This document shows positions 51,815-61,140 of a stretch of 64,000 nucleotides of DNA, piece after piece. The position numbers and the translations under genes were made by a program. The DNA is from Desulfamplus sp. Its GTDB lineage: Bacteria > Desulfobacterota > Desulfobacteria > Desulfobacterales > Desulfobacteraceae. Position 1 is the first letter of the stretch; every line of letters begins with the position of its first letter. The notes under the pieces were generated by a model, which worked only from the letters and a program-made list of their open reading frames with translations, did no database searches and was not told where the DNA came from. The stretch covers positions 62,001 through 126,000 of the forward strand of contig JADFZQ010000003.1 of NCBI GenBank assembly GCA_015232455.1, read 5' to 3'.

Positions 51815-53025
51815 TTCATCACCCCCAGATATTTCATTGCCTCAAAGGCAGTTTTTCCTGCATCTGCCATAGATGAGGCAATGCCTGCTGGTCCTTTAGC
51901 AGTTCCAGCTACAAACAATCCTGCAATAGAAGAGGCAGATTGGGACGATGTGATTGGTTGAGAGGTTTGAGTTGATTTAGCAGAGGAACTACATGAGCAG
52001 CAAGTAATTTCGTTATCAAGAAAACCGTCTTGATTAACAGGGATACCTGTAATTGCAGAGAGTTTGCTGCTATCTTTTCCAGGCATAATGCCAACTGAAA
52101 GGACAACTAAATCAAAAGATTCAGAAGATGGAGAACCCTCCTCTTCTGCCATGTGCCGCAACTCTAATCCATTGTTCTCAAGAGGGTATATGTCAACTGG
52201 AATGGTTCTGACAAATCTGATATTTTGTTTAATCTTTTCGTAAAAAACAGGGAACTCTTTGCCGCTGTTTTGAATATCTATATAAAACATTGTAATCTCA
52301 GCATTTGGGTTGTCGTGCTTTACAGTCCCAGCCATTCTCATGGCATAAGGACAACACACCTCAGAACACCAAAGATTTCCAAGTCTCTCATCTCTTGAGC
52401 CAACACACTGGATAAATGCTACCTTTTGAGGTTTTTGACCATCAGAAGGTCTTACAAGTGAGCCGTTTTCTCTGATTATATTTTCAAGGTCAAGACCTGT
52501 GATTACATTTTTCCACTTTCCATAACCATAAGTTGATTTGCGATTTGGATCAAATGGTGAATATCCTGTAGCAACAATAACTGCATCTGCTGTTATTTCA
52601 CAACTGCTTCCCATTTTATCTTTATCAGACTCAGTAACATATAGAGGGTTGTTATATTTAGAAAATCCCTTTGCAGCTTTACCAGAAGGGAGATTTTTGA
52701 TTTGACTATCAGGCAGTTCAATATCACTCTTTGTAAGTGTAATATTGAACTGAGAAGATTTTTTCAGCTCTTTTATTTCAGTTCTAAGATGAACATTAAT
52801 AAGTGGTTCATTCACAACATTTTTGAGCATATCTTCAACACTGCAGGCACCGCATTGCTGACATTTATCAGTTGCCTTGCATGTAAAACCAATAGCGTGT
52901 CCTCCAAGGAAACAGCTTTTTTCAACAAGTTCAACACTGATATTCTGACGGGAAAGCTCCCATGCAGCAGTGAGACCAGCGATACCGCCTCCAAGTATTA
53001 ACACTTTTTTAGTTTGATTATTCAA
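51811..53025 (-). CDS. HdrA/QmoA-like FAD oxidoreductase
   Basis: 404 residues. FAD motif VLILGGGIAGLTAAWELS, an N-terminal Cys cluster CKATDKCQQCGACSVEDM, AFIQCVGSRDERLGNLWCSEVCC (HdrA-type cysteine motif) and a C-terminal FAD site GLFVAGTAKGPAGIASSMADA. Without the ferredoxin domains of full HdrA it resembles QmoA. A Ser/Thr-rich loop (about 347-368) precedes the last motif. TTG start with AAGGAG upstream. It overlaps the downstream QmoB/HdrA-MvhD-like gene by four bases. No qmoC or apr genes are adjacent. Confidence 0.87.
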   Translation of the reverse strand: MNNQTKKVLILGGGIAGLTAAWELSRQNISVELVEKSCFLGGHAIGFTCKATDKCQQCGACSVEDMLKNVVNEPLINVHLRTEIKELKKSSQFNITLTKSDIELPDSQIKNLPSGKAAKGFSKYNNPLYVTESDKDKMGSSCEITADAVIVATGYSPFDPNRKSTYGYGKWKNVITGLDLENIIRENGSLVRPSDGQKPQKVAFIQCVGSRDERLGNLWCSEVCCPYAMRMAGTVKHDNPNAEITMFYIDIQNSGKEFPVFYEKIKQNIRFVRTIPVDIYPLENNGLELRHMAEEEGSPSSESFDLVVLSVGIMPGKDSSKLSAITGIPVNQDGFLDNEITCCSCSSSAKSTQTSQPITSSQSASSIAGLFVAGTAKGPAGIASSMADAGKTAFEAMKYLGVMK

Positions 53026-53066
53026 TTTATTAAGACTCCTTATATCTTCAGCAATTTTAATATTTG

Positions 53067-53099
53067 AGATTTGACAACTTTTTAAAAGTTATCAAATCT
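53067..53099. repeat. Palindromic element, AGATTTGACAACTTTT family
   Basis: Arms AGATTTGACAACTTTT (53067-53082) and AAAAGTTATCAAATCT (53084-53099), one mismatch. It lies between the metF-like stop and the hdrA-like start, inside the presumed operon, where it may tune read-through. Confidence 0.85.
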
Positions 53100-53187
53100 A
53101 TTTTTTTATCTACTAACAAAATCCTCATCACAAAACTCTCAAATTAAATTGCTGTTATATTTATTCGGAAAAAATAATTCCATAACC

Positions 53188-54111
53188 TTATACTTCTGGT
53201 CTTGGTAAGACACCTGCTCTTTCAGCTATCTCTGGAACCATGTGTTCCCACTCAATTGGCATGAGGTGGACACCAGCAACGCCTTTCATCTCTTTAAATT
53301 CTGCAATCTGCTCACAGGCAATTTTGATTCCTTCATCAGCAACCTTTTTCTTATCAACACCTTGAAGGCGTTTAATAATTTCATCTGGCACGTCCATACC
53401 CGGAACTTTGCTCTGCATGTACTTTGCCATACCTATGCTCTTCATAGGAGTTACACCCGGAAGAATATAGACCTTTTCAGTAAGCCCCATATCATTTGCC
53501 TGACGTATCCACTCACGAATTTTGGGCATGTTATAAACACATTGGGTCTGAATGAAATCAGCACCAGCAGCAACTTTTTTTGCAAGGCGATGAACTCTCC
53601 ACTCAAATGGTTCAGCAAATGGGTTTGCAGCAGCACCAATAAAAATCTCTGGTTTAACATCAATATCAGCACCGCTCAAGAATTTGCCCTCATCTCTCAT
53701 CTTTTTGACCATCATAATGAGCTGCATTGAGTCAAGGTCAAATACACCTTTAGATTGTGGATGATCTCCAAACATCTGATGATCCCCAGATAGGCAGAGC
53801 ATATTTCTAATTCCATGTGCATAAGCACCCAAAATATCTGCCTGCATTGCAATACGGTTTCTGTCACGGCATACCATCTGGAAATTTGGCTCAACACCCT
53901 CTTGAATGCAGATAATCGAAGCTGCCCAGCTTGACATTCTAACCATTGCTGTCTGGTTATCTGTAACGTTGACCATGTCAACATTACCTTTAAGGTGTTT
54001 CAGTTTCTCCCTAATACTGTTGACATTTGCACCGCGGGGAGGTCCTACCTCTCCTGTAAAGGCAAAATGTCCAGCTTTTAGTACTCTCTCCAATTTACTT
54101 CCTGCTTTCAT
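53188..54111 (-). CDS. metF: Methylenetetrahydrofolate reductase (MetF)
   Basis: 307 residues, TIM-barrel flavoprotein reducing 5,10-methylene- to 5,10-methyl-tetrahydrofolate (or the reverse). Seen: FTGEVGPPRGAN (catalytic Glu strand), DNQTAMVRMSS, LCLSGDH (the LTGDP-type motif), FIGAAANPF and ADFIQTQCVYNM (substrate strand). It lacks the regulatory C-terminal domain of animal enzymes. Immediately upstream is metV, the zinc/iron-sulfur subunit of acetogen-type enzymes, so it should work without direct NADH. AGGAG precedes the ATG. Confidence 0.93.
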   Translation of the reverse strand: MKAGSKLERVLKAGHFAFTGEVGPPRGANVNSIREKLKHLKGNVDMVNVTDNQTAMVRMSSWAASIICIQEGVEPNFQMVCRDRNRIAMQADILGAYAHGIRNMLCLSGDHQMFGDHPQSKGVFDLDSMQLIMMVKKMRDEGKFLSGADIDVKPEIFIGAAANPFAEPFEWRVHRLAKKVAAGADFIQTQCVYNMPKIREWIRQANDMGLTEKVYILPGVTPMKSIGMAKYMQSKVPGMDVPDEIIKRLQGVDKKKVADEGIKIACEQIAEFKEMKGVAGVHLMPIEWEHMVPEIAERAGVLPRPEV

Positions 54112-54341
54112 AGCTTAATCTCTCCTGAAATTATCTCTTAAGCGGTTGCGTCCGCATATCATTAAAATCTGAATCTTATAACCACTAAATATATATTGCG
54201 TTTCCCTTTTGGTTTCACCACATGAATGGTTAGCAAAACTTTTGAATAAAAAGGTGAAGGTTTGATTTTGTTATTCGTTCAAACGGAAAACGCTATATAA
54301 TTAAACCTAATCTAAGTATTTAGCCAATATTATATATCTTG

Positions 54342-55016
54342 CTAAGAGTGCATAGCTTTAATGCGTTCTTCATATCCGGGCTGAATAACCTTTCTTGGTT
54401 TTTGGTTACTCCAGTCATTTGGTGGGGAAACTGTCATTATCTGAGCCAAACGTCCTTGTCCAGAAAGTCTTTCGTATATTTTGAACCATGCACATGGCTG
54501 ATCAGTATGGATTTCACAGCTTGTCTTATTTGTTCCACCGCAAGGTCCATTGAAAAGGCTTTTTGCACACATTGTAACAGGACAAACTCCGCCTGTCATT
54601 GCAAGTACGCATTGACCACAGGCACGACACTTCTCTTCATACCAGCCAACATCAAGATTAACACCAATAAAAGATGTATTTACTGCTGGAAGAACAGGTT
54701 TATTGGGGAATCTCTCTGCAAGAAACTGTATTCCAGCACCGCAAGCCATTGAGAGAAGACAATCATATTGGTCAACTTTATTATCAAGCTCTGCTAAAAA
54801 CTCCATATCACATTGACGCTCAAGGGTCTCTGCACCAAATTCAATTCCATCTTTTTTAAATGCAAGATTTAACTCAGCATTAAGGGTTTCAACCTCTTTT
54901 GAACCGCCTGCTAAACATACGGCAACACAAGTTCCGCATCCTACTGTTAAAACCTTCTTATAGTTTGAAACCATATTCCTGATTTCATCAAAGGGTTTTC
55001 TCTCTGCAACAATCAT
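54342..55016 (-). CDS. metV: MetV-type methylenetetrahydrofolate reductase partner subunit
   Basis: 224 residues, Cys-rich. N-terminal VGCGTCVAVCLAGG and C-terminal CRACGQCVLAMTGGVCPVTMCAKSLFNGPCGG are the MetV (MTHFR C-terminal) signatures that bind Fe-S and zinc. MetV joins MetF to Hdr-type electron carriers in acetogens and sulfate reducers. First gene of the minus-strand operon metV-metF-hdrA-hdrA/mvhD; AGGAGGA precedes the ATG. A 230-base gap separates it from metF. Confidence 0.9.
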   Translation of the reverse strand: MIVAERKPFDEIRNMVSNYKKVLTVGCGTCVAVCLAGGSKEVETLNAELNLAFKKDGIEFGAETLERQCDMEFLAELDNKVDQYDCLLSMACGAGIQFLAERFPNKPVLPAVNTSFIGVNLDVGWYEEKCRACGQCVLAMTGGVCPVTMCAKSLFNGPCGGTNKTSCEIHTDQPCAWFKIYERLSGQGRLAQIMTVSPPNDWSNQKPRKVIQPGYEERIKAMHS

Positions 55017-55383
55017 AATTCCTCCTGCTATCGTTTATTGCTTTCAATCCCATTTCTAAGGTTAATATTTTTTAAAATATCTAAAATGATGATCGAAGTT
55101 AAAATTAAAATAACTGTTTTTTTAAGCCTTGCCACATTTCCAAATTAATGGATAAATGTCAAGGATATTGAATCTTTATCAGCAAAAAGGTGTTTATAAA
55201 ATGAATGTAAGTTATATTCTGTATTTAAATAAATAAGTATCAGTTGTTATCTCTTTTGACTCTTGACATGCCCAATTAGATACCCTATAGGTATTTCAAT
55301 CTTATTGGCATGTATCTTAAAAAAGTTTCCTTTTCTGTCAGTCTCGACAACCATTCAACAAATCTTTGGGAAGGTGTTAAATT
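55017..55383. other. Intergenic region between divergent metV and PAS kinase genes
   Basis: 367 bases without coding frame. It must hold the metV-operon promoter, not identified with confidence, and the kinase promoter (see 55263-55294). No riboswitch-like conserved structure was recognised. Confidence 0.6.
55263..55294 (+). promoter_or_regulatory. Sigma-70-type promoter with overlapping inverted repeat
   Basis: TTGACA (55263-55268), an exact 17-base spacer, then TATAGG (55286-55291), about 90 bases before the kinase ATG. ATACC (55280-55284) and GGTAT (55290-55294) form an inverted repeat over the -10 box, a plausible repressor site. Confidence 0.5.
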
Positions 55384-57042
55384 ATGATTTACGGCAATGA
55401 AGTTGAGAACCATTATCTGCTAAAGGCAATTGAGACAATCAAAAGACAGATCATTATTATCTCCCATGACTACAAAATTCTTGCATCAAACTGCAATCCA
55501 GATAGGCAGTATTTTCTAAATAGAGATAGCAAAGAGGGAGAAATCTGTTATCGTGCTTTATTCAACTTTGATTCTCCATGTAGAAACTGCCCTGCTACTG
55601 AAGTAAAAAGAACTGGTAAGCCATCTCTAAAACGCATTGTAATAGATTATGATACCAATGGTGGTGATACCAATAGCGATGACGATGTTAAGAGCAGACT
55701 ATGCTCATGTCTATATGCTTATCCAATGGCTGCATCTAATGAACTATCTCCTGATCAAAAAAGAGATGAAGATGCCATTGTTGTCCTTGATTTTGATCTC
55801 CCCTCTCTTTTTAAATGCGATGAAAAGAGAATAACTTCAAATGCTTTTTTACGTAATCTTATCAACAGTGCAGCAGACGGAGTTATTGCCGCAGACATGA
55901 CTGGAAAAATAATAATATTTAATAAAGCGGCTACAGAAATATCTGGATATTCTCGTAAAGAGGCAATTGATAGCTTAAACATCAAAGAGCTATATCCTCC
56001 AGGAGATGCTCAGAAAATAATGAAGAAAATGAGAAGCGATGATTATGGAGGAAAAGGCATCTTAAAAGGTCATAAACAGGTGGCTATTAGAAAAGATGGC
56101 AGCTCAACCCCGATCATCCTTAACTCTTCTATTGTATATGAAGGTGGTAAAGAGGTGGCAAGTATTGGTTTTTTCCATGATTTAAGAGAGGCAAAACGCC
56201 TTGAAGCTGAACTTGAAAAGATGCAGATTCAGCTACTTCAAGCTGAAAAGATGTCATCTCTTGGTAAACTTGCTGCTGGTGTGGCTCATCAGTTAAATAA
56301 TCCACTTGGTGGTATTACCTTGTTTACTCAGTTGATGCTTGAAGAGTATGATTTAATTGATGATGCTAAAAATGATCTTCTAAAGATTCAAAGAGATGCT
56401 GAAAGATGCAGCTCTATTGTCAAAGAGCTTCTTGAATTTGCACGCCAGACTAAAAGAGAGCTTAAACTGCAAAATATAAATAAGATAGTAGGCAGAACAC
56501 TGTTCCTTCTTCGCAATCAAGCAATTTTTCAAAATATTGCAATAGTTGAACATTATGATCCCTCAATTCCTGAGATACCCGTAGATGTTCAGCAGTTAAA
56601 CCATGTTTTTATGAATATTATATTAAATGCAGCAGATGCTATGGAAGGAAGCGGTGTGCTTGAGATAAAGACATTTCTTAAGAAAAATGAGAGTGTTAAA
56701 AGTACTGAAGGTGGTATACCAAATAATAATGAATGTAATCCTTTTCCTGATACTAATATGAGTATCTCAGATATTAATAACCAACTAACAGAGAATCCAG
56801 ATAATGATGGTATGGCATACATCACAATTTCAGACACTGGTCCAGGAATCCCAGAGTCAATATTACCAAATATTTTTGAGCCTTTTTTTACAACTAAAGA
56901 GGAGGGCAAAGGTACTGGTCTTGGTTTAAGCATGGCTTATGGAATTGTTGAGAGCCATCATGGTAAACTTACAGTCCAAAATAGACCAGAAGGTGGTTCT
57001 ATTTTTTTGATAGCTTTGCCCTTGAAACAGAAAAACAAGTAA
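55384..57042 (+). CDS. PAS-domain sensor histidine kinase
   Basis: 552 residues, soluble. N-terminal Cys-containing PAS-like domain ([17 protein letters not shown], a form that may bind iron-sulfur or redox ligand), a Gly/Asp/Asn-rich loop, a second PAS (about 155-275; [15 protein letters not shown]), HisKA with H302 in [15 protein letters not shown], and HATPase ([26 protein letters not shown]) interrupted by an Asn/Pro/Asp-rich insert (about 440-475). There is no receiver, and no partner regulator gene is next to it. It is divergent from the metV operon, so redox-linked control of that operon is a testable guess. Confidence 0.9.
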   Translation: MIYGNEVENHYLLKAIETIKRQIIIISHDYKILASNCNPDRQYFLNRDSKEGEICYRALFNFDSPCRNCPATEVKRTGKPSLKRIVIDYDTNGGDTNSDDDVKSRLCSCLYAYPMAASNELSPDQKRDEDAIVVLDFDLPSLFKCDEKRITSNAFLRNLINSAADGVIAADMTGKIIIFNKAATEISGYSRKEAIDSLNIKELYPPGDAQKIMKKMRSDDYGGKGILKGHKQVAIRKDGSSTPIILNSSIVYEGGKEVASIGFFHDLREAKRLEAELEKMQIQLLQAEKMSSLGKLAAGVAHQLNNPLGGITLFTQLMLEEYDLIDDAKNDLLKIQRDAERCSSIVKELLEFARQTKRELKLQNINKIVGRTLFLLRNQAIFQNIAIVEHYDPSIPEIPVDVQQLNHVFMNIILNAADAMEGSGVLEIKTFLKKNESVKSTEGGIPNNNECNPFPDTNMSISDINNQLTENPDNDGMAYITISDTGPGIPESILPNIFEPFFTTKEEGKGTGLGLSMAYGIVESHHGKLTVQNRPEGGSIFLIALPLKQKNK

Positions 57043-57072
57043 ATTCTTATACTGACAAATTCTTATACTGAC
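57041..57072 (+). repeat. Perfect 16-bp tandem duplication
   Basis: AAATTCTTATACTGAC occurs twice head to tail (57041-57056, 57057-57072), the first copy overlapping the kinase stop codon. Simple local duplication. Confidence 0.8.
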
Positions 57073-57087
57073 TTGCTTTGAATATAT

Positions 57088-57121
57088 AGCTATCATAAAT
57101 GATTTGTGAAAATATAAATAA
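57088..57121 (+). repeat. 34-bp dispersed repeat (copy 2)
   Basis: AGCTATCATAAATGATTTGT then GAAAATATAAATAA, matching 17983-18016 at 32 of 34 positions. It lies between the kinase and arginase 3' ends. Confidence 0.75.
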
Positions 57122-57131
57122 GAAATAATAA

Positions 57132-58046
57132 TTAATAAATACTCTTTCCCAACGCTGAAACTGTAAGATTAACTGCAAGTTTTGCAGTCTTGTTTGCCTG
57201 ATCTAAAATAGGATTTATCTCAACCAAATCCATAGAAGAGAGTTTTCCAGAATCAGCAATTATCTCCATACAAAGATGAGCTTCTCGATATGTTAAGCCT
57301 CCCGGAACAGGAGTCCCGACCCCTGGGGCTTCGACAGGATCAATAGCATCCATGTCAAGGCTTACATGAATTCTCTTAATGTGCATAAATTTCATTAGTG
57401 CCTTATTAATTATTGTGCTAATACCCTGTTCATCAATATCTCTCATGGTATATACAGTTACACCACTTCTCTTAAGCCGCTCTTTCTCCTTTAAATCTAA
57501 GTCTCTGATACCAATTAGCACTACATTCTCAGGATCAACTTTCATGCCTATTCTACCAATATCTACAAGAGCTTGAGAACCATCTCCAGTGAGTGCCGCA
57601 AGCGGCATTCCATGAACATTACCACTTGGTGAGGTCTCATAAGTATTGAAATCTCCATGGGCATCAATCCAGATAACACCAATTTGATTATCATGCGAAA
57701 CGCCACCAATTGTTCCGATTGCAATTGAGTGATCCCCACCAAGAAACAGAGGAAATGAACCTTCTTGAACAGCTTTTTTGGCTACATCATAAACTTGAGA
57801 GCAGACATACGTAATTGCTTCAAGATAGTTAGCACTTTTATTATCTTTTCTAACTTTAGATTCGGTCTCTTCTCCTCTGTCTCTGACTGGGACTCTAACA
57901 TCTCCTGAATCTTCAACAATATAGCCAAGTTTTCTCAATTCAGAGACAAGACCTGTATATCTTAATGCTGCTGGACCCATATCAACCCCTCTGTGAAGTT
58001 GACCAAAATCCATTGGAACGCCAATAATTTTAATTTTTTTATCCAT
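57132..58046 (-). CDS. rocF: Arginase
   Basis: 304 residues, ureohydrolase fold, hydrolyses arginine to ornithine and urea. Manganese ligand motifs: GGDHS (His), DAHGDFN (Asp-His-Asp), SLDMDAIDP (two Asp). The GVDMGPAALRYTGL opening and GNVHGMPLA loop are typical of arginase rather than agmatinase. Cytoplasmic. No other arginine genes are adjacent. The upstream gap to pepN contains a GC-rich palindromic repeat piece. Confidence 0.92.
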   Translation of the reverse strand: MDKKIKIIGVPMDFGQLHRGVDMGPAALRYTGLVSELRKLGYIVEDSGDVRVPVRDRGEETESKVRKDNKSANYLEAITYVCSQVYDVAKKAVQEGSFPLFLGGDHSIAIGTIGGVSHDNQIGVIWIDAHGDFNTYETSPSGNVHGMPLAALTGDGSQALVDIGRIGMKVDPENVVLIGIRDLDLKEKERLKRSGVTVYTMRDIDEQGISTIINKALMKFMHIKRIHVSLDMDAIDPVEAPGVGTPVPGGLTYREAHLCMEIIADSGKLSSMDLVEINPILDQANKTAKLAVNLTVSALGKSIY

Positions 58047-58082
58047 ACATTTGCCTTTATTGAATGCTATATTTCAAACTAT

Positions 58083-58121
58083 CCCCCTCTCCATTGGGTG
58101 GGGAGGGGGCGGGAGGTGGGG
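58083..58121. repeat. GC-rich repeat piece related to the epmA insert
   Basis: A C/G-rich block (CCCCCTCTCC, then GGGTGGGGAGGGGGCGGGAG). Its reverse complement aligns with CCTCACCTCCTGACCCCTCC...GGAGAGGGG inside epmA (15985-16018). Intergenic, between pepN and rocF. Confidence 0.7.
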
Positions 58122-58162
58122 CTAATAGGATTTGCCAATTTATTTATCTGGAATACTATATT

Positions 58163-61027
58163 TTACTCCAAAGCTCTTGATACGATTTCATAGACATCGC
58201 GGGATAAATTGGGCACAGAAATAATCTTTTCTAATTCTATTTTCATCATATTTTGACGGTTTAAATCATATTTTTTCCACAAATTGAATGCAGAGACCAT
58301 TCTTGCTGCAATTTGTGAATTTATTTTATCTAATTCAATTACCTTTTGTGCAAAAAATCTATAACCTTCTCCGTCTATCTTATGAAAAATCACAGGGTTT
58401 GTGCCAAGCACAGACAATACAGACCTTACTCTATTTGGGTTTTTCCAAGAAAATTCAGGATATTTTACAAGCTCTTTTATCCTATTTAAAGTTTCAGGGC
58501 GTGTTGAGCCAGCTTGAACTGAAAACCACTTATCCATCACAAGCGGGTGTTTTTGCCATTTTTCACGAAATTTATTAAGAGCTTGTTCCATCTTAGCATC
58601 TTCAACACCTACTTCACTGCAAATAATCGTAAGCGAAGCAATCTCATCTGTCATATTTTGTGCATTGTTGTAATGACTTAAAATTGTTTTATTTGACTCT
58701 TCAGTATTTAAAACACCTATATAGTAAAGAGCCATATTCTTTAAACTTCTGTCAGCCATAGCACTGTTTGAAATATCAGAAGGTAGGGATTTAGAGCAGA
58801 TGGAGATAATCTCTTTAAACCCATCTTCACACTCTTTTGCAAGGTACTTTGCTAAAAAAGAGCGAGCCTGATGTATAGCATCAACATCAATTGGGTCATA
58901 TTTTTGACCAATTTCAGTTTCATCAGGCAAAGTTATTATTTTTGCGGTTAATGCTCGATCCAATAATTGACTACTCTCATTTGGCTTATATGTATAGGAG
59001 ACAGAATCAGAAACAGCCTTTTTAAATGCCTCAACAAGATGAGAAGAGACTGAAAGAGTTCTGCTTTTTTGAACCATAGCAATTATATTATCAATTTCCA
59101 TAAAATATAGTTGTTGTGCAGCGTCCCAACGGTTAAACTCATCAGTGTCATTTGCCATTAAGAACGCAAGCTCTTGAGGCTTAAAATCTGTTTGAATCTT
59201 TACTGGTGCTGAAAATCCTCTAAACAAAGAGGGTAGGGTGTTTGGGGGAATATCTTTAAAGACAAAAGTTTCTTGTTCTTTTTTTAGATGTAGAATCTGT
59301 TGACCATTATTTTGATTATTATTGAGGTTATCTTGAATATAACACCTGTTAAGCTCTTTTCCGTCATGAGAAATAAGAGCAAATTTTACAGGAATGTGCA
59401 TCGGCAGTTTAATAGATTGATTTCTATCTGGTTTTATCTCTTGGCTCAAATCTATTGATAGAGATTTAGATGCCTCATCATAGCTTCGTTTTACAGTAAT
59501 TATCGGCGTCCCAGATTGAGAATACCATAACCTAAATTGTGAAAGATCGATCTTTGATAGATTATTAGAATTTGGGCTTTTATTTGTTGTATTAATTATC
59601 TCAGAAGATATATCCATTTTAGCTGCATCTTCCATTGTTTGGACAAAATCTTCTGTTGTTACTGCTTGACCATCAAATCTTTCAAAGTATAAATCCATTC
59701 CTTTTCTAAATAGCTCTCTGCCAAGAATTGTATAAATCATGCGGATAACTTCAGAGCCTTTTTCATAGACAGTCATTGTATAAAAGTTGTTCATTTCAAT
59801 ATATGATTCTGGTCTTACAGGATGTGCCATTGGTCCTGAATCTTCAGGAAACTGCAAAGTTCTAAGTTTCTTTACATCTGAAATTCTTTGAACTGCTCTT
59901 GAATTTAAGTCAGATGAAAATTCTTGATCTCTAAATACAGTAAGACCTTCTTTAAGACTTAACTGAAACCAATTTTTTAAAGTGATTCTGTTGCCCGTCC
60001 AGTTGTGAAAATATTCATGTGCGATGACACGCTCAATATTAATAAAATCTGTGTCTGTTGCTATTTGGGTGTCTGCAAGGACAAATTTAGAGTTAAAAAC
60101 ATTAAGCCCTTTGTTCTCCATTGCACCCATATTAAAATCATTGACCGCAACAATTTGGTAAAGATCAAGATCATACTCTCTGCCAAAACGCTCTTCGTCC
60201 CATTTCATAGCTCTTTTAAGTGATTGCATTGCATGACTGCACTTATCTTTATTTTCATGTTCAACATAGATATGAAGAGTGATTTTACGTCCTGAGCATG
60301 TTATGAAATGATCTTCAATAAGGGCAAGATCGCCTGCAACAAGGGCGAATAGATAACAAGGTTTTTTAAATGGATCATCCCATTTTGCAAAGTGCCTTTT
60401 GTTAGCCTTTTTTGGGTTGGCAATATTACCAGAATTATTCAAAGTTCTTATTTGCGGCATATCTCCCTTTTCTATAAGGTTCCCATTTGAAAGCAAAATA
60501 GGATATTTTTCCTTATCAGCGGTAATTGTGCATGAGAAATGAGTCATAACATCAGGGCGGTCTGGAAAGCAGGTGATACGCCTAAATCCTTCAGCTTCGC
60601 ACTGTGTGCAAAATGTTCCGCCTGTTTTATACTCTCCGTCTCCACCTGATTTATAAAGCCCCTCTAATGCCGTATTTTTATGTGGTTTCAGTCGATTTTT
60701 TATTTCAAGCGTAAATTCTTCAGGAACTCTTGGTAGTCTAAAAAAATCATTTCCACTGCTAAAATTCTTTCCAAGCTCATAATCTCTTGAACATAAAACA
60801 ATATCATTTGCCACGACAGATATAATATCAAGATATTTGCAGTCAAATATTAAAGGAGTATTTTCATCTGCAATCTCTCTGTTTCTTCTGATTTTCATAG
60901 TTGATGTTACAATGGTCTCTTGTTCGTCCAAATCAAATTGGAGATCAATCTTGTCAATCCAATATGATGGGGGGCTATAATCTTTAAGGTATTTTGTTTT
61001 ATGCTTATTGATTTGGTTATTATCCAC
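58163..61027 (-). CDS. pepN: Aminopeptidase N (M1 family)
   Basis: About 954 residues from GTG 61027 (AAAAGGAG ten bases upstream); an in-frame ATG at 61093 lacks such a site, and homologues begin near YLKDYSPPSYWIDKIDLQFDLD. M1 signature: GAMEN (substrate), zinc motif HEYFHNW followed 18 residues later by the third ligand in LKEGLTVF. The E. coli PepN-type domains (DUF3458 Ig-like and helical C-terminal domains) follow. Removes N-terminal residues from peptides. Low-complexity inserts (NTTNKSPNSNNLS about 505; NLNNNQNNGQQ about 600) lengthen it. Confidence 0.93.
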   Translation of the reverse strand: MDNNQINKHKTKYLKDYSPPSYWIDKIDLQFDLDEQETIVTSTMKIRRNREIADENTPLIFDCKYLDIISVVANDIVLCSRDYELGKNFSSGNDFFRLPRVPEEFTLEIKNRLKPHKNTALEGLYKSGGDGEYKTGGTFCTQCEAEGFRRITCFPDRPDVMTHFSCTITADKEKYPILLSNGNLIEKGDMPQIRTLNNSGNIANPKKANKRHFAKWDDPFKKPCYLFALVAGDLALIEDHFITCSGRKITLHIYVEHENKDKCSHAMQSLKRAMKWDEERFGREYDLDLYQIVAVNDFNMGAMENKGLNVFNSKFVLADTQIATDTDFINIERVIAHEYFHNWTGNRITLKNWFQLSLKEGLTVFRDQEFSSDLNSRAVQRISDVKKLRTLQFPEDSGPMAHPVRPESYIEMNNFYTMTVYEKGSEVIRMIYTILGRELFRKGMDLYFERFDGQAVTTEDFVQTMEDAAKMDISSEIINTTNKSPNSNNLSKIDLSQFRLWYSQSGTPIITVKRSYDEASKSLSIDLSQEIKPDRNQSIKLPMHIPVKFALISHDGKELNRCYIQDNLNNNQNNGQQILHLKKEQETFVFKDIPPNTLPSLFRGFSAPVKIQTDFKPQELAFLMANDTDEFNRWDAAQQLYFMEIDNIIAMVQKSRTLSVSSHLVEAFKKAVSDSVSYTYKPNESSQLLDRALTAKIITLPDETEIGQKYDPIDVDAIHQARSFLAKYLAKECEDGFKEIISICSKSLPSDISNSAMADRSLKNMALYYIGVLNTEESNKTILSHYNNAQNMTDEIASLTIICSEVGVEDAKMEQALNKFREKWQKHPLVMDKWFSVQAGSTRPETLNRIKELVKYPEFSWKNPNRVRSVLSVLGTNPVIFHKIDGEGYRFFAQKVIELDKINSQIAARMVSAFNLWKKYDLNRQNMMKIELEKIISVPNLSRDVYEIVSRALE

Positions 61028-61140
61028 CGTTTTAAATCTCCTTTTAATTGTTGAGTTTTTGCCTGTTTTATGTAAGATAGTTTTAATATACATCTATTTA
61101 TAAAATGCTGGTAACTAATTATTAGTGAAGGGATATTTCT

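Noticed and set aside
8045-53099. TTGACA inside the AGATTTGACAACTTTT palindromes as promoter -35 boxes
   Set aside because: No matching -10 at 16-18 bases in the copies and the elements sit at gene 3' ends.
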